This document shows positions 1 through 7,624 of a DNA stretch of 64,000 nucleotides, piece by piece; position 1 is the first letter of the stretch; every line of letters starts with the position of its first letter. The stretch is from Deminuibacter soli. Its GTDB lineage: Bacteria; Bacteroidota; Bacteroidia; Chitinophagales; Chitinophagaceae. The notes beneath the pieces were generated by a model that was not told the origin of the DNA, ran no database searches, and saw only the letters and a list, made by a program, of their open reading frames with translations. The stretch covers positions 1 to 64,000 of the forward strand of contig NZ_QTJU01000016.1 in assembly GCF_003412455.1 (NCBI RefSeq). Reading direction: 5' to 3'. The position numbers and the translations under genes were made by a program.

Positions 1-53
1 ACTGCTGCAACGAAAAAATATCCAGATCAGGTGTATAACTATAAAAACAAAAT

Positions 54-128
54 GAGGCTGCCTCTTTCTTGAAGTGCCCCCTAAAAGCGTCTAACTTTAA
101 GGGGGCACTTCATCTTTTGAGACAGCCC
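54..128. repeat. Large imperfect palindrome (bidirectional terminator or remnant of a mobile-element end)
   Basis: The arms at about 56-87 and 96-127 are inverted copies. An outer block of GGCTGYCTC type is followed by 5-6 unmatched bases and then a perfect 13-base block (TGAAGTGCCCCCT). The inner perfect stem is 71-82 with 100-111. The element lies downstream of the minus-strand gene at 151-411, so it can act as its terminator. The outer GAGGCTG/TGAGACAGCC ends resemble ends I associate with Bacteroidota insertion sequences, but no transposase is present, so a MITE or IS scar is only a possibility. Confidence 0.6.
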
Positions 129-150
129 GCATTTTTTATAAACTTGTTCT

Positions 151-411
151 CTATCCTTTTTTCTTTGCTGCGTCTTTATTGGCCTTGTAACGCATATCTG
201 CGGTGCCGTCTTTCTTGGTAGGGCCTGCAGGTTTAGCGGCTGCTTTGGATGCGTCTTTGTTTTCTTTGTAACGCATGTCGGGCGTGCCGTCTTTTTTGGT
301 CTTGGCCGTTTGCGCAGTGGCAGCCTTATCTTTTTTGGGTGCTGTTGTTTGCGCGAAATTGGCCACTGTTAACAGGCAGGAGGCGATTACGGCAAGTAAT
401 AACTTTTTCAT
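151..411 (-). CDS. Small secreted repeat protein
   Basis: This encodes 86 residues. An N-terminal signal peptide of about 20 residues (hydrophobic LLLAVIASCLLTVANFAQ) is followed by a Lys/Ala-rich, highly charged mature part. The mature part contains two near-identical 16-residue units, KKDGTPDMRYKENKDA and KKDGTADMRYKANKDA, separated by an Ala/Pro linker. No enzyme motif is visible. The protein is probably exported to the periplasm or beyond. Short secreted proteins carrying DGTPDMRYK-type units occur in Bacteroidota, but I know of no assigned function. It is monocistronic, with the palindrome at 54-128 as its likely terminator. Confidence 0.75.
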   Translation of the reverse strand: MKKLLLAVIASCLLTVANFAQTTAPKKDKAATAQTAKTKKDGTPDMRYKENKDASKAAAKPAGPTKKDGTADMRYKANKDAAKKKG

Positions 412-578
412 AATTGGGATGGTTTTGAAGCAATTAAGATACAGCTTCGGGATGCAAAAAACTGTTAATGCCCGGCTTAAATTTCTGTTTAAGGGAATAC
501 TTGTTTTAATGTTTGGGCCGGCAGTGGCATTAGCACGTTGAATGCGGCGGAAACGTAGGAAAATCGCGGAATAATTTG

Positions 579-586
579 TATTTTTG
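579..586 (+). promoter_or_regulatory. Putative -7 promoter element (TATTTTTG) of rpsA
   Basis: TATTTTTG matches the Bacteroidota -7 consensus TAnnTTTG exactly. No TTTG -33 box is seen at the usual spacing. The element lies inside the longest possible rpsA reading frame (TTG at 576), which argues that translation starts downstream at 615 or 621. Confidence 0.5.
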
Positions 587-614
587 CACCCCCGAAATTA
601 AATCCCTTCGGGAA

Positions 615-2513
615 ATGGTTATGTTTCAAAATTTGTTTGTTAAACAATTAAACGCAGATGCACAGGAGAGTGCCGCGCCCCAGGCCGAGCCTACTGCGAC
701 AACAAATGCACCTGTGGCAGCAGCACCTGCTACTGCGCATGATGATTTTGACTGGAGCATTGATAAACGCAATGTTTCTCATTACGCTCCGGCTGAAAAA
801 GTTAAATATGACAAGGTTTATGATGACACTTTCATCACAATCGGTGATGGTGAAATCGTTACCGGTGGTGTTGTGGCTTTAACTAAAACAGACGTTGTCA
901 TCAACATCGGTTTTAAAAGCGACGGTTTGATTTCTTTGAATGAATTCCGTGACTTACCTACACTGAACATCGGCGACGAAGTTGAAGTAATGGTAGTTGA
1001 GAAAGAAGACAGGCAAGGTCATCTGCACCTGAGCCGCAAACAGGCACGTATTCACCGCGCATGGGAAAGAATCGTTGAGGTTCATAAAACAGGCGAAGTG
1101 GTTACCGGTACTGTTACCAGCAAAACCAAAGGTGGCTTGATCGTTGACGTATTTGGCATGGAAACCTTCCTGCCAGGTTCTCAGATCGATGTTAAACCTG
1201 TTACCGATTACGATCAGTTCGTAAACAAAACAATGGAGTTCAAAGTGGTGAAGATCAACGAAGCCATCAAGAATGCCGTTGTATCACACAAAGCTTTGAT
1301 CGAAAGCGATATCGAAGCACAGCGTGCAGAAATCATCAGCAAACTGGAGAAAGGCCAGGTACTGGAAGGTACTGTGAAAAACATCACAGACTTCGGTGCT
1401 TTCATGGATCTGGGTGGCCTCGATGGTTTGTTGTACATCACAGATATCAGCTGGGGTCGTATCTCGCACCCAAGCGAAGTACTGAAACTGGATCAGAAAT
1501 TACAAGTGGTGGTACTGGATTTCGACGACGACAAACGCCGTATCAGCCTTGGTCTGAAACAATTAACTCCTCACCCATGGGATGTGCTGCCTGAGTGGAT
1601 CCACGAAGGTGCTACTGTGAAAGGTAAAGTAGTGAACATTGAAGACTACGGTGCATTCCTCGAAATTCAGCCTGGTGTTGAAGGCCTGGTACACGTAAGT
1701 GAAATTACCTGGGCTAACACACCAATCAATGCAAAAGAATTCTTCAAGCTGGGCAACGAGCACGAAGCGAAAGTGGTAACACTGGACAAAGATGCGCGTA
1801 AAATGAGCCTGTCTATCAAACAGCTGTCTGAAGATCCCTGGAGCACTATCGAAACTAAATTCCCTGAAGGAAGCAAACACAAAGGCCTGGTTAAAAACAT
1901 CACTCCTTACGGTGTGTTTGTAGAACTGGAAGCTGGTATCGGTGGTATGATCCACATCAGCGACCTGAGCTGGCTGAAACGTTTCAACCATCCTTCTGAA
2001 TACACTAAAGTTGGCGAGCAGATCGATGTGGTTATCCTGAGCATCGACAAAGAAAACCGCAAACTGCAGTTGGGACACAAACAGCTGGAAGAAGATCCCT
2101 GGAATGCCCTGGAAGATACTTTCGCTGTAGGTACTATCCATGAAGGAACTGTTACCCGCAAAGATGACAAAGGTGCTATTGTTCAGCTGCCTTACGGCCT
2201 GGAAGGATTTGCTCCTAACCGTCACCTGGGTAAAGAAGACGGCAAAAGCATCGGCGCCGACGAAACTGCACAGTTCATGGTGATCGAATTCGATCGCAAT
2301 GAAAAACGCATCGTTGTTAGCCATGCACGTATCTGGGAACAGCAGGCTATTGAAGAGAAAGAAGCTGCGAAGAAAGAAGCACGTGCTGAAGCAGATAAAA
2401 CCAAGAAAGCTGTTAAAACCATCCAGGGTAAAGTTGAAAAAGCAACTTTGGGTGACTTAGGTGCACTGGCTGAAATCAAAGAAAAACTGAAAAAAGAAGA
2501 AGGCAACGGTTAA
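615..2513 (+). CDS. rpsA: 30S ribosomal protein S1
   Basis: The protein is about 632 residues and binds mRNA at the 30S platform to help translation initiation. This is especially relevant in Bacteroidota, which rarely use Shine-Dalgarno pairing. Six S1/OB-fold repeats run through the protein. The third to fifth are the most canonical (for example GTVKNITDFGAFMDLGG, GKVVNIEDYGAFLEI and GLVKNITPYGVFVELEAG). An acidic/Ala-rich N-terminus and a Lys/Glu-rich C-terminal tail flank them. The frame is open back to TTG 576, but a -7 promoter element lies at 579-586, so ATG 615 (or ATG 621) is preferred. It is monocistronic, with a strong terminator at 2548. Confidence 0.95.
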   Translation: MVMFQNLFVKQLNADAQESAAPQAEPTATTNAPVAAAPATAHDDFDWSIDKRNVSHYAPAEKVKYDKVYDDTFITIGDGEIVTGGVVALTKTDVVINIGFKSDGLISLNEFRDLPTLNIGDEVEVMVVEKEDRQGHLHLSRKQARIHRAWERIVEVHKTGEVVTGTVTSKTKGGLIVDVFGMETFLPGSQIDVKPVTDYDQFVNKTMEFKVVKINEAIKNAVVSHKALIESDIEAQRAEIISKLEKGQVLEGTVKNITDFGAFMDLGGLDGLLYITDISWGRISHPSEVLKLDQKLQVVVLDFDDDKRRISLGLKQLTPHPWDVLPEWIHEGATVKGKVVNIEDYGAFLEIQPGVEGLVHVSEITWANTPINAKEFFKLGNEHEAKVVTLDKDARKMSLSIKQLSEDPWSTIETKFPEGSKHKGLVKNITPYGVFVELEAGIGGMIHISDLSWLKRFNHPSEYTKVGEQIDVVILSIDKENRKLQLGHKQLEEDPWNALEDTFAVGTIHEGTVTRKDDKGAIVQLPYGLEGFAPNRHLGKEDGKSIGADETAQFMVIEFDRNEKRIVVSHARIWEQQAIEEKEAAKKEARAEADKTKKAVKTIQGKVEKATLGDLGALAEIKEKLKKEEGNG

Positions 2514-2547
2514 TTCCGGAACCACTGATTTTTTCAAACTATAAAGG

Positions 2548-2584
2548 CGGTGATGCTCTGCAAAGAGTGTCACCGTTTTTTTGT
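2548..2584 (+). terminator. Rho-independent terminator of rpsA
   Basis: A 12-bp stem (CGGTGATGCTCT with AGAGTGTCACCG, two non-Watson-Crick positions) has a GCAA loop and is followed by a run of seven T. Confidence 0.85.
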
Positions 2585-2610
2585 TTGGGCGATACCCTGC
2601 GGGATGATGG

Positions 2611-2638
2611 GTGAATAGTGAGTAGTGAGTAGTGAATT
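2611..2638 (+). repeat. Heptad array, family A (GTGARTA x4)
   Basis: There are four consecutive 7-bp units in register: GTGAATA, GTGAGTA, GTGAGTA, GTGAATT. Related arrays occur at 29719, 30464, 33127, 41855 and 41902, always between genes or at a stop codon. Confidence 0.7.
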
Positions 2639-2699
2639 TTTTAGAAGCAGGAAATGTAGTTATGCGGAAAGTTTGTAATTTAACTGCAATTCATTTGTT

Positions 2700-2954
2700 A
2701 TGACCAGCTGGCTGCTACGAACTGCGATTTACTTACTTGATTCTGCTGCTGTGATAGTAGTATTGTTTACTATCCCTAGTACTTTTCACTACAATAGCCA
2801 AACGTTGCTGGATGCTGCCTGGGGCTGGCGCGTACTTTATTTTACAGCGGCATTTGTATACAGTTTTGTTTGCCTTTTTAATATGTATGCCATAGATGTG
2901 GTGCGCTTTGTTGTGCGTTTTATAGCGTTTAGCGTTGCGAAAAGCAAACGGTGA
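2700..2954 (+). CDS. Small two-helix membrane protein, unknown
   Basis: This encodes 84 residues with an ATG start and two hydrophobic segments (about residues 5-27 and 45-78). There are no recognisable motifs, and the tail is basic (SVAKSKR). It precedes the photolyase gene. Its last codons overlap an open, strongly hydrophobic extension of the photolyase frame (2935-3054, +1 relative frame), so the true C-terminus could be altered by a frameshift. It is a plausible but unconfirmed gene. Confidence 0.5.
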   Translation: MTSWLLRTAIYLLDSAAVIVVLFTIPSTFHYNSQTLLDAAWGWRVLYFTAAFVYSFVCLFNMYAIDVVRFVVRFIAFSVAKSKR

Positions 2955-3054
2955 GTACCTTTACCTTATAGTTGTATTGCTGCTTCTGTTTAGCCTGTTG
3001 GCTGTGATCTTAAACATTTACATTCGCGGCTTGTTAAGTATTCAAACTGAACTG

Positions 3055-4365
3055 ATGAAGCCAAAAGTAAATGTAATGTGGTTTAGGCGCGATTTGCGTT
3101 TGCATGATAATGCCGCGCTGTACCGCGCATTGAAAGGCAATAATCCTGTGCTGCCGGTATTTATTTTTGATACGCATATTCTCAGCGACCTGGAAGAAAA
3201 AAAAGATGCACGCGTTACGTTTATCTACGACGCCATTGCGCATATGCAACAACAGCTTGAAAAGCTGGGCAGCGGTATGGAAGTGTTGTACGATACACCC
3301 ATAGAGGCTTTCAAACATTTATTGCAGCATTACGATGTTGAAAAGATATACACTAACCGCGACTATGAGCAATATGCTATTGACCGCGACAAATCTATCG
3401 CAGCGTTAATTAAAGAACATGGCGGCAGCTTTCATCATTACAAAGACCAGGTAATATTCGACGGTAATGAAGTGTTGAAAGATAACGGTGAACCATACAC
3501 GGTATTTACCCCTTACAGTAAAAAGTGGAAAGCGCAGCTCACCGATTTTCACCTGCGTTCCTACCCAGCTAAAAAATACTACTCCCATTTTTACCAACAC
3601 AAGGCAAAGAAGCTGCCCAGCCTGCACAGCATGGGTTTTGAACGTACGGAAGATGATTTCCCGGCAGCTCATGTGAGTGATAACCTGATTAAACAATACA
3701 AAGACCAGCGCGATTTTCCCGGTATTGCAGGCACGTCGCGTATGGGCGTGCACCTGCGTTTTGGTACGGTAAGCATACGTGAGCTGGCCAGGCAAGCCAT
3801 GGAGAACAGCGAAGTATATTTAAATGAACTGGTATGGCGCGAGTTTTATCACATGATACTGGCACATTTTGAGCATGTGCGCAAAGGGCATTCGTTCAGG
3901 AAGGAATATGACCATATTAAATGGCGCAATAACGAAAAGGAATTTGACCGCTGGTGCAGGGGCGAAACCGGTTATCCTATTGTAGATGCAGGCATGCGTG
4001 AATTAAATACCACGGGTTTTATGCACAACCGGGTACGTATGATTGTAGCCTCTTTCCTGGCCAAACATTTACTGATTGACTGGCGCTGGGGCGAAGCCTA
4101 TTTTGCTAAAAAACTGCTGGATTATGATTATGCTGCGAACAACGGCGGCTGGCAATGGGCTGCGGGCTGCGGCTGTGATGCTGCGCCTTATTTCAGGGTG
4201 TTTAATCCCTCGTTGCAAACCCAACGGTTTGATAAGGATTTACAATATGTGCGCAAGTGGGTGCCTGAGTTTGAAAGCTTCAATTATCCCGAACCCATTG
4301 TTCCGCATGAGCTGGGACGCAACAGGGCTTTGGATGAATACAAAAAGGCACTAAAAAAGGGATGA
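3055..4365 (+). CDS. Deoxyribodipyrimidine photolyase / cryptochrome family
   Basis: The protein is 436 residues and repairs UV-induced pyrimidine dimers using blue light and FADH-. The N-terminal alpha/beta antenna domain begins VNVMWFRRDLRLHDN, and the C-terminal FAD-binding domain follows. It carries ELVWREFYHMIL, FDRWCRGETGYPIVDAGMRE, FMHNRVRM and the Trp-rich NNGGWQWAAG segment typical of class I CPD photolyases. ATG 3055 is chosen because the photolyase fold begins there. The frame is open upstream to TTG 2935 and would add a 40-residue hydrophobic stretch not found in the family. Its 3' end overlaps the terminator stem of the convergent mqnD. Class I CPD versus (6-4) or cryptochrome-like specificity cannot be settled by eye. 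Confidence 0.9.
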   Translation: MKPKVNVMWFRRDLRLHDNAALYRALKGNNPVLPVFIFDTHILSDLEEKKDARVTFIYDAIAHMQQQLEKLGSGMEVLYDTPIEAFKHLLQHYDVEKIYTNRDYEQYAIDRDKSIAALIKEHGGSFHHYKDQVIFDGNEVLKDNGEPYTVFTPYSKKWKAQLTDFHLRSYPAKKYYSHFYQHKAKKLPSLHSMGFERTEDDFPAAHVSDNLIKQYKDQRDFPGIAGTSRMGVHLRFGTVSIRELARQAMENSEVYLNELVWREFYHMILAHFEHVRKGHSFRKEYDHIKWRNNEKEFDRWCRGETGYPIVDAGMRELNTTGFMHNRVRMIVASFLAKHLLIDWRWGEAYFAKKLLDYDYAANNGGWQWAAGCGCDAAPYFRVFNPSLQTQRFDKDLQYVRKWVPEFESFNYPEPIVPHELGRNRALDEYKKALKKG

Positions 4366-4386
4366 AGCTTTGCAGCCATCATCCCT
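4356..4386 (-). terminator. Terminator of mqnD, overlapping the photolyase 3' end
   Basis: The 8-bp stem AGGGATGA (4358-4365) and TCATCCCT (4379-4386) is preceded on the plus strand by an A-tract, which is a T-tract for minus-strand transcripts. The left arm includes the last codons and the TGA stop of the photolyase gene. Confidence 0.65.
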
Positions 4387-4405
4387 GTATCATGATTAAG
4401 TGTAT

Positions 4406-5239
4406 TTATGCAAATACCGGTGCTGTTGGCGCAGGCTGACCGGGGTGCAGCTGTTTGTATACTTCCATTAAACGGTGTATGGCATCGCGGCCGGGCTGCT
4501 CCAGGTCGATAGAGAAATTGTTTACATACAAATCGATGTGCTGGCGCATCACATCTTCACTCATTTCCTGTGCATGACTGCGCACATATTCCGATACATC
4601 GGGATAATACGCGAAGGAATTACCAACACTCACGCGGATTAATTCATCTACCTGCTGAATCAATGACAGGGGCAGGCTTCTTTTGGCTACAATGCCACCG
4701 AGGGGGATGGGCACCCCTGTTTCTTTTTCCCAGAAATCACCGAGATCCATCCATTTTACCAGTCCGCGCTGCTGGTAAGTAAAACGGTTTTCATGAATGA
4801 TGACACCGGCATCTGCTTCACCGCTCAATACCGCATCTTCTATTTCGTTAAACACCTTGAACTTTTTAGTCTTAATGCCGGGGTAGGCCAGCGAGAACAG
4901 CATGTGCGCCGTGGTGTTTTCGCCGGGAATGGCAATCGTGAGCTGTGATACATCGGTACCGGGCTGCAATGGCTCACGGGCAATAAGCAGGGGGCCTACA
5001 CCTTTACCAAGTGCACTGCCGCTGTTAAGTACAATATAGTTGGGCAATATAAGGGGCAGCACGCCATAACTTATTTTGGAGAAATCGAGTTTGCCTTCGA
5101 GCGCCCATTTGTTGAGGGTTTGCACATCTTCGAGCACTACGTCGAATTCGAGGTCACCGGTATCAATTTTTTTGTTAACCAGTGCGTCGAAAATAAAGGT
5201 ATCGTTTGGACAGGGACTAAAGCCGAGCGTAAGTTTCAT
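4406..5239 (-). CDS. mqnD: 1,4-dihydroxy-6-naphthoate synthase
   Basis: The protein is 277 residues. It converts cyclic dehypoxanthine futalosine to 1,4-dihydroxy-6-naphthoate in the futalosine route to menaquinone. It has the periplasmic-binding-protein-like MqnD/MqnA fold with the family opening LGFSPCPNDTFIFDAL and the conserved SKISYGVLPLI segment. The start is taken at 5239 (MKLTLGFSPC). The frame extends 18 codons further, but that extension is a translated 8-bp intergenic repeat (5243-5282) and is not family sequence. It lies 62 bp downstream of mqnB, another step of the same pathway, and is probably co-transcribed with it. mqnA and mqnC are not in the window. Confidence 0.92.
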   Translation of the reverse strand: MKLTLGFSPCPNDTFIFDALVNKKIDTGDLEFDVVLEDVQTLNKWALEGKLDFSKISYGVLPLILPNYIVLNSGSALGKGVGPLLIAREPLQPGTDVSQLTIAIPGENTTAHMLFSLAYPGIKTKKFKVFNEIEDAVLSGEADAGVIIHENRFTYQQRGLVKWMDLGDFWEKETGVPIPLGGIVAKRSLPLSLIQQVDELIRVSVGNSFAYYPDVSEYVRSHAQEMSEDVMRQHIDLYVNNFSIDLEQPGRDAIHRLMEVYKQLHPGQPAPTAPVFA

Positions 5240-5242
5240 ATC

Positions 5243-5282
5243 GTACTGTTTGATGGTTCCGTTGTTGAATGGTTTGATGGTT
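5243..5282 (-). repeat. Octad array, family D (AACCATCA-type)
   Basis: Reading on the minus strand there are five 8-bp units in register, including AACCATCA twice and AACCATTC. Two perfect copies of the same octad recur at 30484-30499. The array fills the mqnB-mqnD spacer and is open in the mqnD frame, which inflates the apparent N-terminus. Confidence 0.65.
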
Positions 5283-5301
5283 AAAACAGCCATAAAGCCA
5301 T

Positions 5302-5970
5302 TTAACCATTTTTATCAATTGCTTCTATTAGCTGCAGCAGGCACTGGTTCAGGTTAATGATGGCGTCTTTTATTTTCCACTTTGATTTGTCGCGTTCGCC
5401 GATGTAGTTGCTTACGCTTCTCAGCTGGATAAAAGGTGTCCGGGCCATTCTGCATACATAATGCAGCGCGGCGCCTTCCATGCTTTCGAGGGTGGGGCGG
5501 TAGTGTTGCTGCAGCTGTTGTATACGTTCGGGCCGGGTGGTGATGGTATTGATGGTAACCGCATGGGCCTGGGGCAGGTGCAGCAGGTTGTACTGTTGAA
5601 GCCAGGGGTTGGGCAGTTCCCGGTTTTCGAAGGGGGGGGTATCGGGGCCATCGAGCTGCAGGCTGAACAAATCGCGCCACTGGCCGTTTTCTTCTACACC
5701 GGTATCACCAAAGTGTTCGCTGCTGATGGCCATAACTGCGCCAAGCGGCACCTGGTGGTCAAAGCAACCGGCAATACCCGCCTGGATAACCAGTTGTGGT
5801 TGCTGTTCGCTGAGCAGGCGCGTAAGCGACCAGGTGGTGGCCACCATGCCTACGCCTGCAGTATGAAATTGCACAGAAACAGGGGCATCTGCACCGGAAT
5901 AACGGGCGGGGAGGGTTTCTTTAACCGGGGCAATTTCGCCTGCTGTGGCAGCTGTAATTACAACACGCAT
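5302..5970 (-). CDS. mqnB: Futalosine hydrolase
   Basis: The protein is 222 residues of the PNP/UDP nucleoside phosphorylase superfamily. It releases hypoxanthine from futalosine to give dehypoxanthine futalosine in menaquinone synthesis. Visible signatures are the nucleosidase core around VIQAGIAGCFDHQVPLGAV, then SMEGAALHYVC (nucleoside-binding Met-Glu), then IQLRSVSNYIGERD. ATG 5970 is preferred over the TTG at 5982. It is upstream of mqnD and divergent from the pterin genes; the two adjacent futalosine genes support both calls. Confidence 0.9.
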   Translation of the reverse strand: MRVVITAATAGEIAPVKETLPARYSGADAPVSVQFHTAGVGMVATTWSLTRLLSEQQPQLVIQAGIAGCFDHQVPLGAVMAISSEHFGDTGVEENGQWRDLFSLQLDGPDTPPFENRELPNPWLQQYNLLHLPQAHAVTINTITTRPERIQQLQQHYRPTLESMEGAALHYVCRMARTPFIQLRSVSNYIGERDKSKWKIKDAIINLNQCLLQLIEAIDKNG

Positions 5971-6027
5971 AAGTGTGGGCAAAGGTCGGGTAAAAAAGGA
6001 AAACTACCAGCTTTGCCTGCTATCTGT

Positions 6028-6035
6028 TAACTTTG
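6028..6035 (+). promoter_or_regulatory. Putative -7 element (TAACTTTG) for the pterin gene cluster
   Basis: There is an exact TAnnTTTG match 20 bp before the ATG of the first PTPS gene. A TTTG at 6012-6015 is only 12 bp away, shorter than the usual -33/-7 spacing. Confidence 0.45.
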
Positions 6036-6054
6036 CAAAAATTTTTGGAGCGGA

Positions 6055-6462
6055 ATGGTTTATCTCACGAGACTGGAGCATTTTAATGCAGCACACAAAT
6101 TATACAACCCCGCCTGGAGCAAGGAAAAGAACGAAAGTGTATTCGGGGTTTGTGCCAATGAAAACTGGCATGGGCATAACTTTGACCTGTTTGTAACCAT
6201 TAAGGGTGAAGTGGACGAGGACACCGGTTTTTTGATGGACGTTAAGAAACTGAGCAAGCTGATCAGGGAGAAAGTGATTGCCAAAGTAGATCACAAGAAC
6301 CTGAACTTAGATGTTGATTTTTTGCAGGGCAAAATATGCAGCACCGAGAACCTGGCTATGGGTATTTGGCACCAGCTGGCACCTCATTTGCCGGAGAATG
6401 TGCAGTTACATTGCATTAAGCTTTACGAAACGGCCCGTATTTATGTAGAGTATTTCGGGTAA
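6055..6462 (+). CDS. 6-pyruvoyl-tetrahydropterin synthase family protein (copy 1)
   Basis: The protein is 135 residues of the PTPS/QueD T-fold family, a zinc enzyme acting on 7,8-dihydroneopterin triphosphate. The HFNAAH motif and WHGHN supply zinc-binding histidines. The Cys of VFGVCANENWHGHN is the catalytic position. DHKNLNLD and YETARIYVEY carry the conserved Asp-His and Glu. The CSTENLAMGIW stretch is closer to the eukaryotic biopterin-type PTPS pattern (STTENVAVYIW) than to typical QueD, which is a judgement from memory. It is followed at 26 bp by a paralogue and then by folE, so the three probably form an operon making a pterin. Product assignment (tetrahydrobiopterin-like versus queuosine precursor) is open. 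Confidence 0.88.
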   Translation: MVYLTRLEHFNAAHKLYNPAWSKEKNESVFGVCANENWHGHNFDLFVTIKGEVDEDTGFLMDVKKLSKLIREKVIAKVDHKNLNLDVDFLQGKICSTENLAMGIWHQLAPHLPENVQLHCIKLYETARIYVEYFG

Positions 6463-6488
6463 TACATCAACGTTAAAAACATTCAACG

Positions 6489-6908
6489 ATGCCCGGCTAT
6501 AAAACAGCGGTTTACAGGAAAGAACATTTTAATGCGGCGCACCGTTTGCATGTACCTGCTTTTTCTGACGAGAAGAACCAGCAGGTGTTTGGTAAGTGTA
6601 ACAATGCCAATTTCCACGGGCATAACTATGAGCTGGTAGTAAAAGTTACCGGCATGCCCGATGCTGCTACCGGTTATGTAATTGACCTGAAATTGCTGAG
6701 CGATATTGTAAGGGAAGAAGTGCTGGACAGGTTTGATCACAAAAACCTGAACCTCGATACGGTGGAATTCCGTGAGCTGAACCCCACGGCAGAAAATATT
6801 GCCCGGGTAATTTACGACCTGCTGCGGCCGCGGATTAATGCTGCGCTCGACCTGCAGGTACGCCTGTATGAAACAGAAAGAAACTTCGTGGAATACCCGG
6901 CATTGTAG
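6489..6908 (+). CDS. 6-pyruvoyl-tetrahydropterin synthase family protein (copy 2)
   Basis: This 139-residue protein is a tandem paralogue of the preceding gene, clearly diverged. It has HFNAAHRLH, VFGKCNNANFHGHNYE (catalytic Cys plus zinc His), FDHKNLNLD and LYETERNFVEY. FGKCNNxNxHGHNY closely matches the active-site segment of animal PTPS. Keeping two non-identical copies side by side suggests different reactions or hetero-oligomers, but that is inference. A short inverted repeat (AAATGCCA/TGGCATTT, 6916-6939) lies between it and folE. Confidence 0.88.
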   Translation: MPGYKTAVYRKEHFNAAHRLHVPAFSDEKNQQVFGKCNNANFHGHNYELVVKVTGMPDAATGYVIDLKLLSDIVREEVLDRFDHKNLNLDTVEFRELNPTAENIARVIYDLLRPRINAALDLQVRLYETERNFVEYPAL

Positions 6909-6968
6909 CCGGAGAAAATGCCATTATACATTGGCATTTGTTGTTGATAACAGATTAAATATGTAGCA

Positions 6969-7565
6969 ATGGCCTATACCAAAACAGAACATTACGACGA
7001 GGATGTAACCAACGATATGATGGGCAGTTACCGCAAGGTAATTGAATTGATAGGTGAAAATCCCAACAGGGAAGGATTGCAGAAAACGCCCGAGCGTATT
7101 GCCAAAGCAATGCAGTTTTTAACGCAGGGATACCAGCTTGATGCGGTGGATATACTCAACTCCGCCAAGTTTCACGAAACCGTGAGCGAGATGGTAATTG
7201 TAAAAGATATTGAATTGTACAGCATGTGCGAGCACCATATGCTGCCTTTTATAGGTAAGGCTCATATAGCCTACATCCCCAACGGGTGGATCACCGGCTT
7301 AAGCAAAATAGCCCGCGTGGTAGATGTGTATTCCCGCCGCCTGCAGGTGCAGGAACGGTTAACCACCGAAATACTCGGCGCCATTAAAGAAGCGCTGAAT
7401 CCCATTGGGGTGGCTGTGGTAATTGAGGCCCAACACCTGTGCATGATGATGCGTGGTGTGCAGAAACAAAATTCTGTTACCACTACCTCTGCTTTTTTTG
7501 GTGAGTTTGAAAAAGAAACCACCCGCAGTGAATTTATGAAGCTCATCAGTGCCACACTGAGTTAA
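6969..7565 (+). CDS. folE: GTP cyclohydrolase I
   Basis: The protein is 198 residues and converts GTP to 7,8-dihydroneopterin triphosphate, the substrate of the PTPS enzymes encoded just upstream and of folate synthesis. Zinc ligands are visible in [10 protein letters not shown] (Cys87, His90) and in [11 protein letters not shown]. The signatures [22 protein letters not shown] and [14 protein letters not shown] are intact. The length is normal for a bacterial type IA enzyme. The gene order PTPS-PTPS-folE links first and second pterin steps. Confidence 0.95.
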   Translation: MAYTKTEHYDEDVTNDMMGSYRKVIELIGENPNREGLQKTPERIAKAMQFLTQGYQLDAVDILNSAKFHETVSEMVIVKDIELYSMCEHHMLPFIGKAHIAYIPNGWITGLSKIARVVDVYSRRLQVQERLTTEILGAIKEALNPIGVAVVIEAQHLCMMMRGVQKQNSVTTTSAFFGEFEKETTRSEFMKLISATLS

Positions 7566-7578
7566 TTGCTTTTACTAT

Positions 7579-7586
7579 TATTTTTG
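7579..7586 (+). promoter_or_regulatory. Putative -7 element (TATTTTTG) of fabD
   Basis: There is an exact TAnnTTTG match 38 bp before the fabD ATG and just after the folE stop, suggesting fabD has its own promoter. No -33 TTTG is seen at standard spacing. Confidence 0.5.
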
Positions 7587-7624
7587 CGCCCTGTTACCAA
7601 AACCCCCAAACAAATCAACAAACT

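Noticed and set aside
576-614. TTG start 13 codons upstream of the chosen rpsA start
   Set aside because: The exact TAnnTTTG promoter element at 579-586 falls inside it, so this segment is unlikely to be transcribed with the gene.
1563-2324. 253-codon antisense frame inside rpsA
   Set aside because: It is opposite highly conserved S1 domains; the Phe/Asp-rich product is typical of antisense translation of a conserved gene.
5461-6030. 189-codon plus-strand frame opposite mqnB
   Set aside because: It is Gly-rich and motif-free; mqnB is supported by family signatures and by its mqnD neighbour.
6012-6035. TTTG (6012) plus TAACTTTG (6028) as a full promoter
   Set aside because: The spacing is 12 bp, well short of the usual 17-23; only the -7 element is retained.
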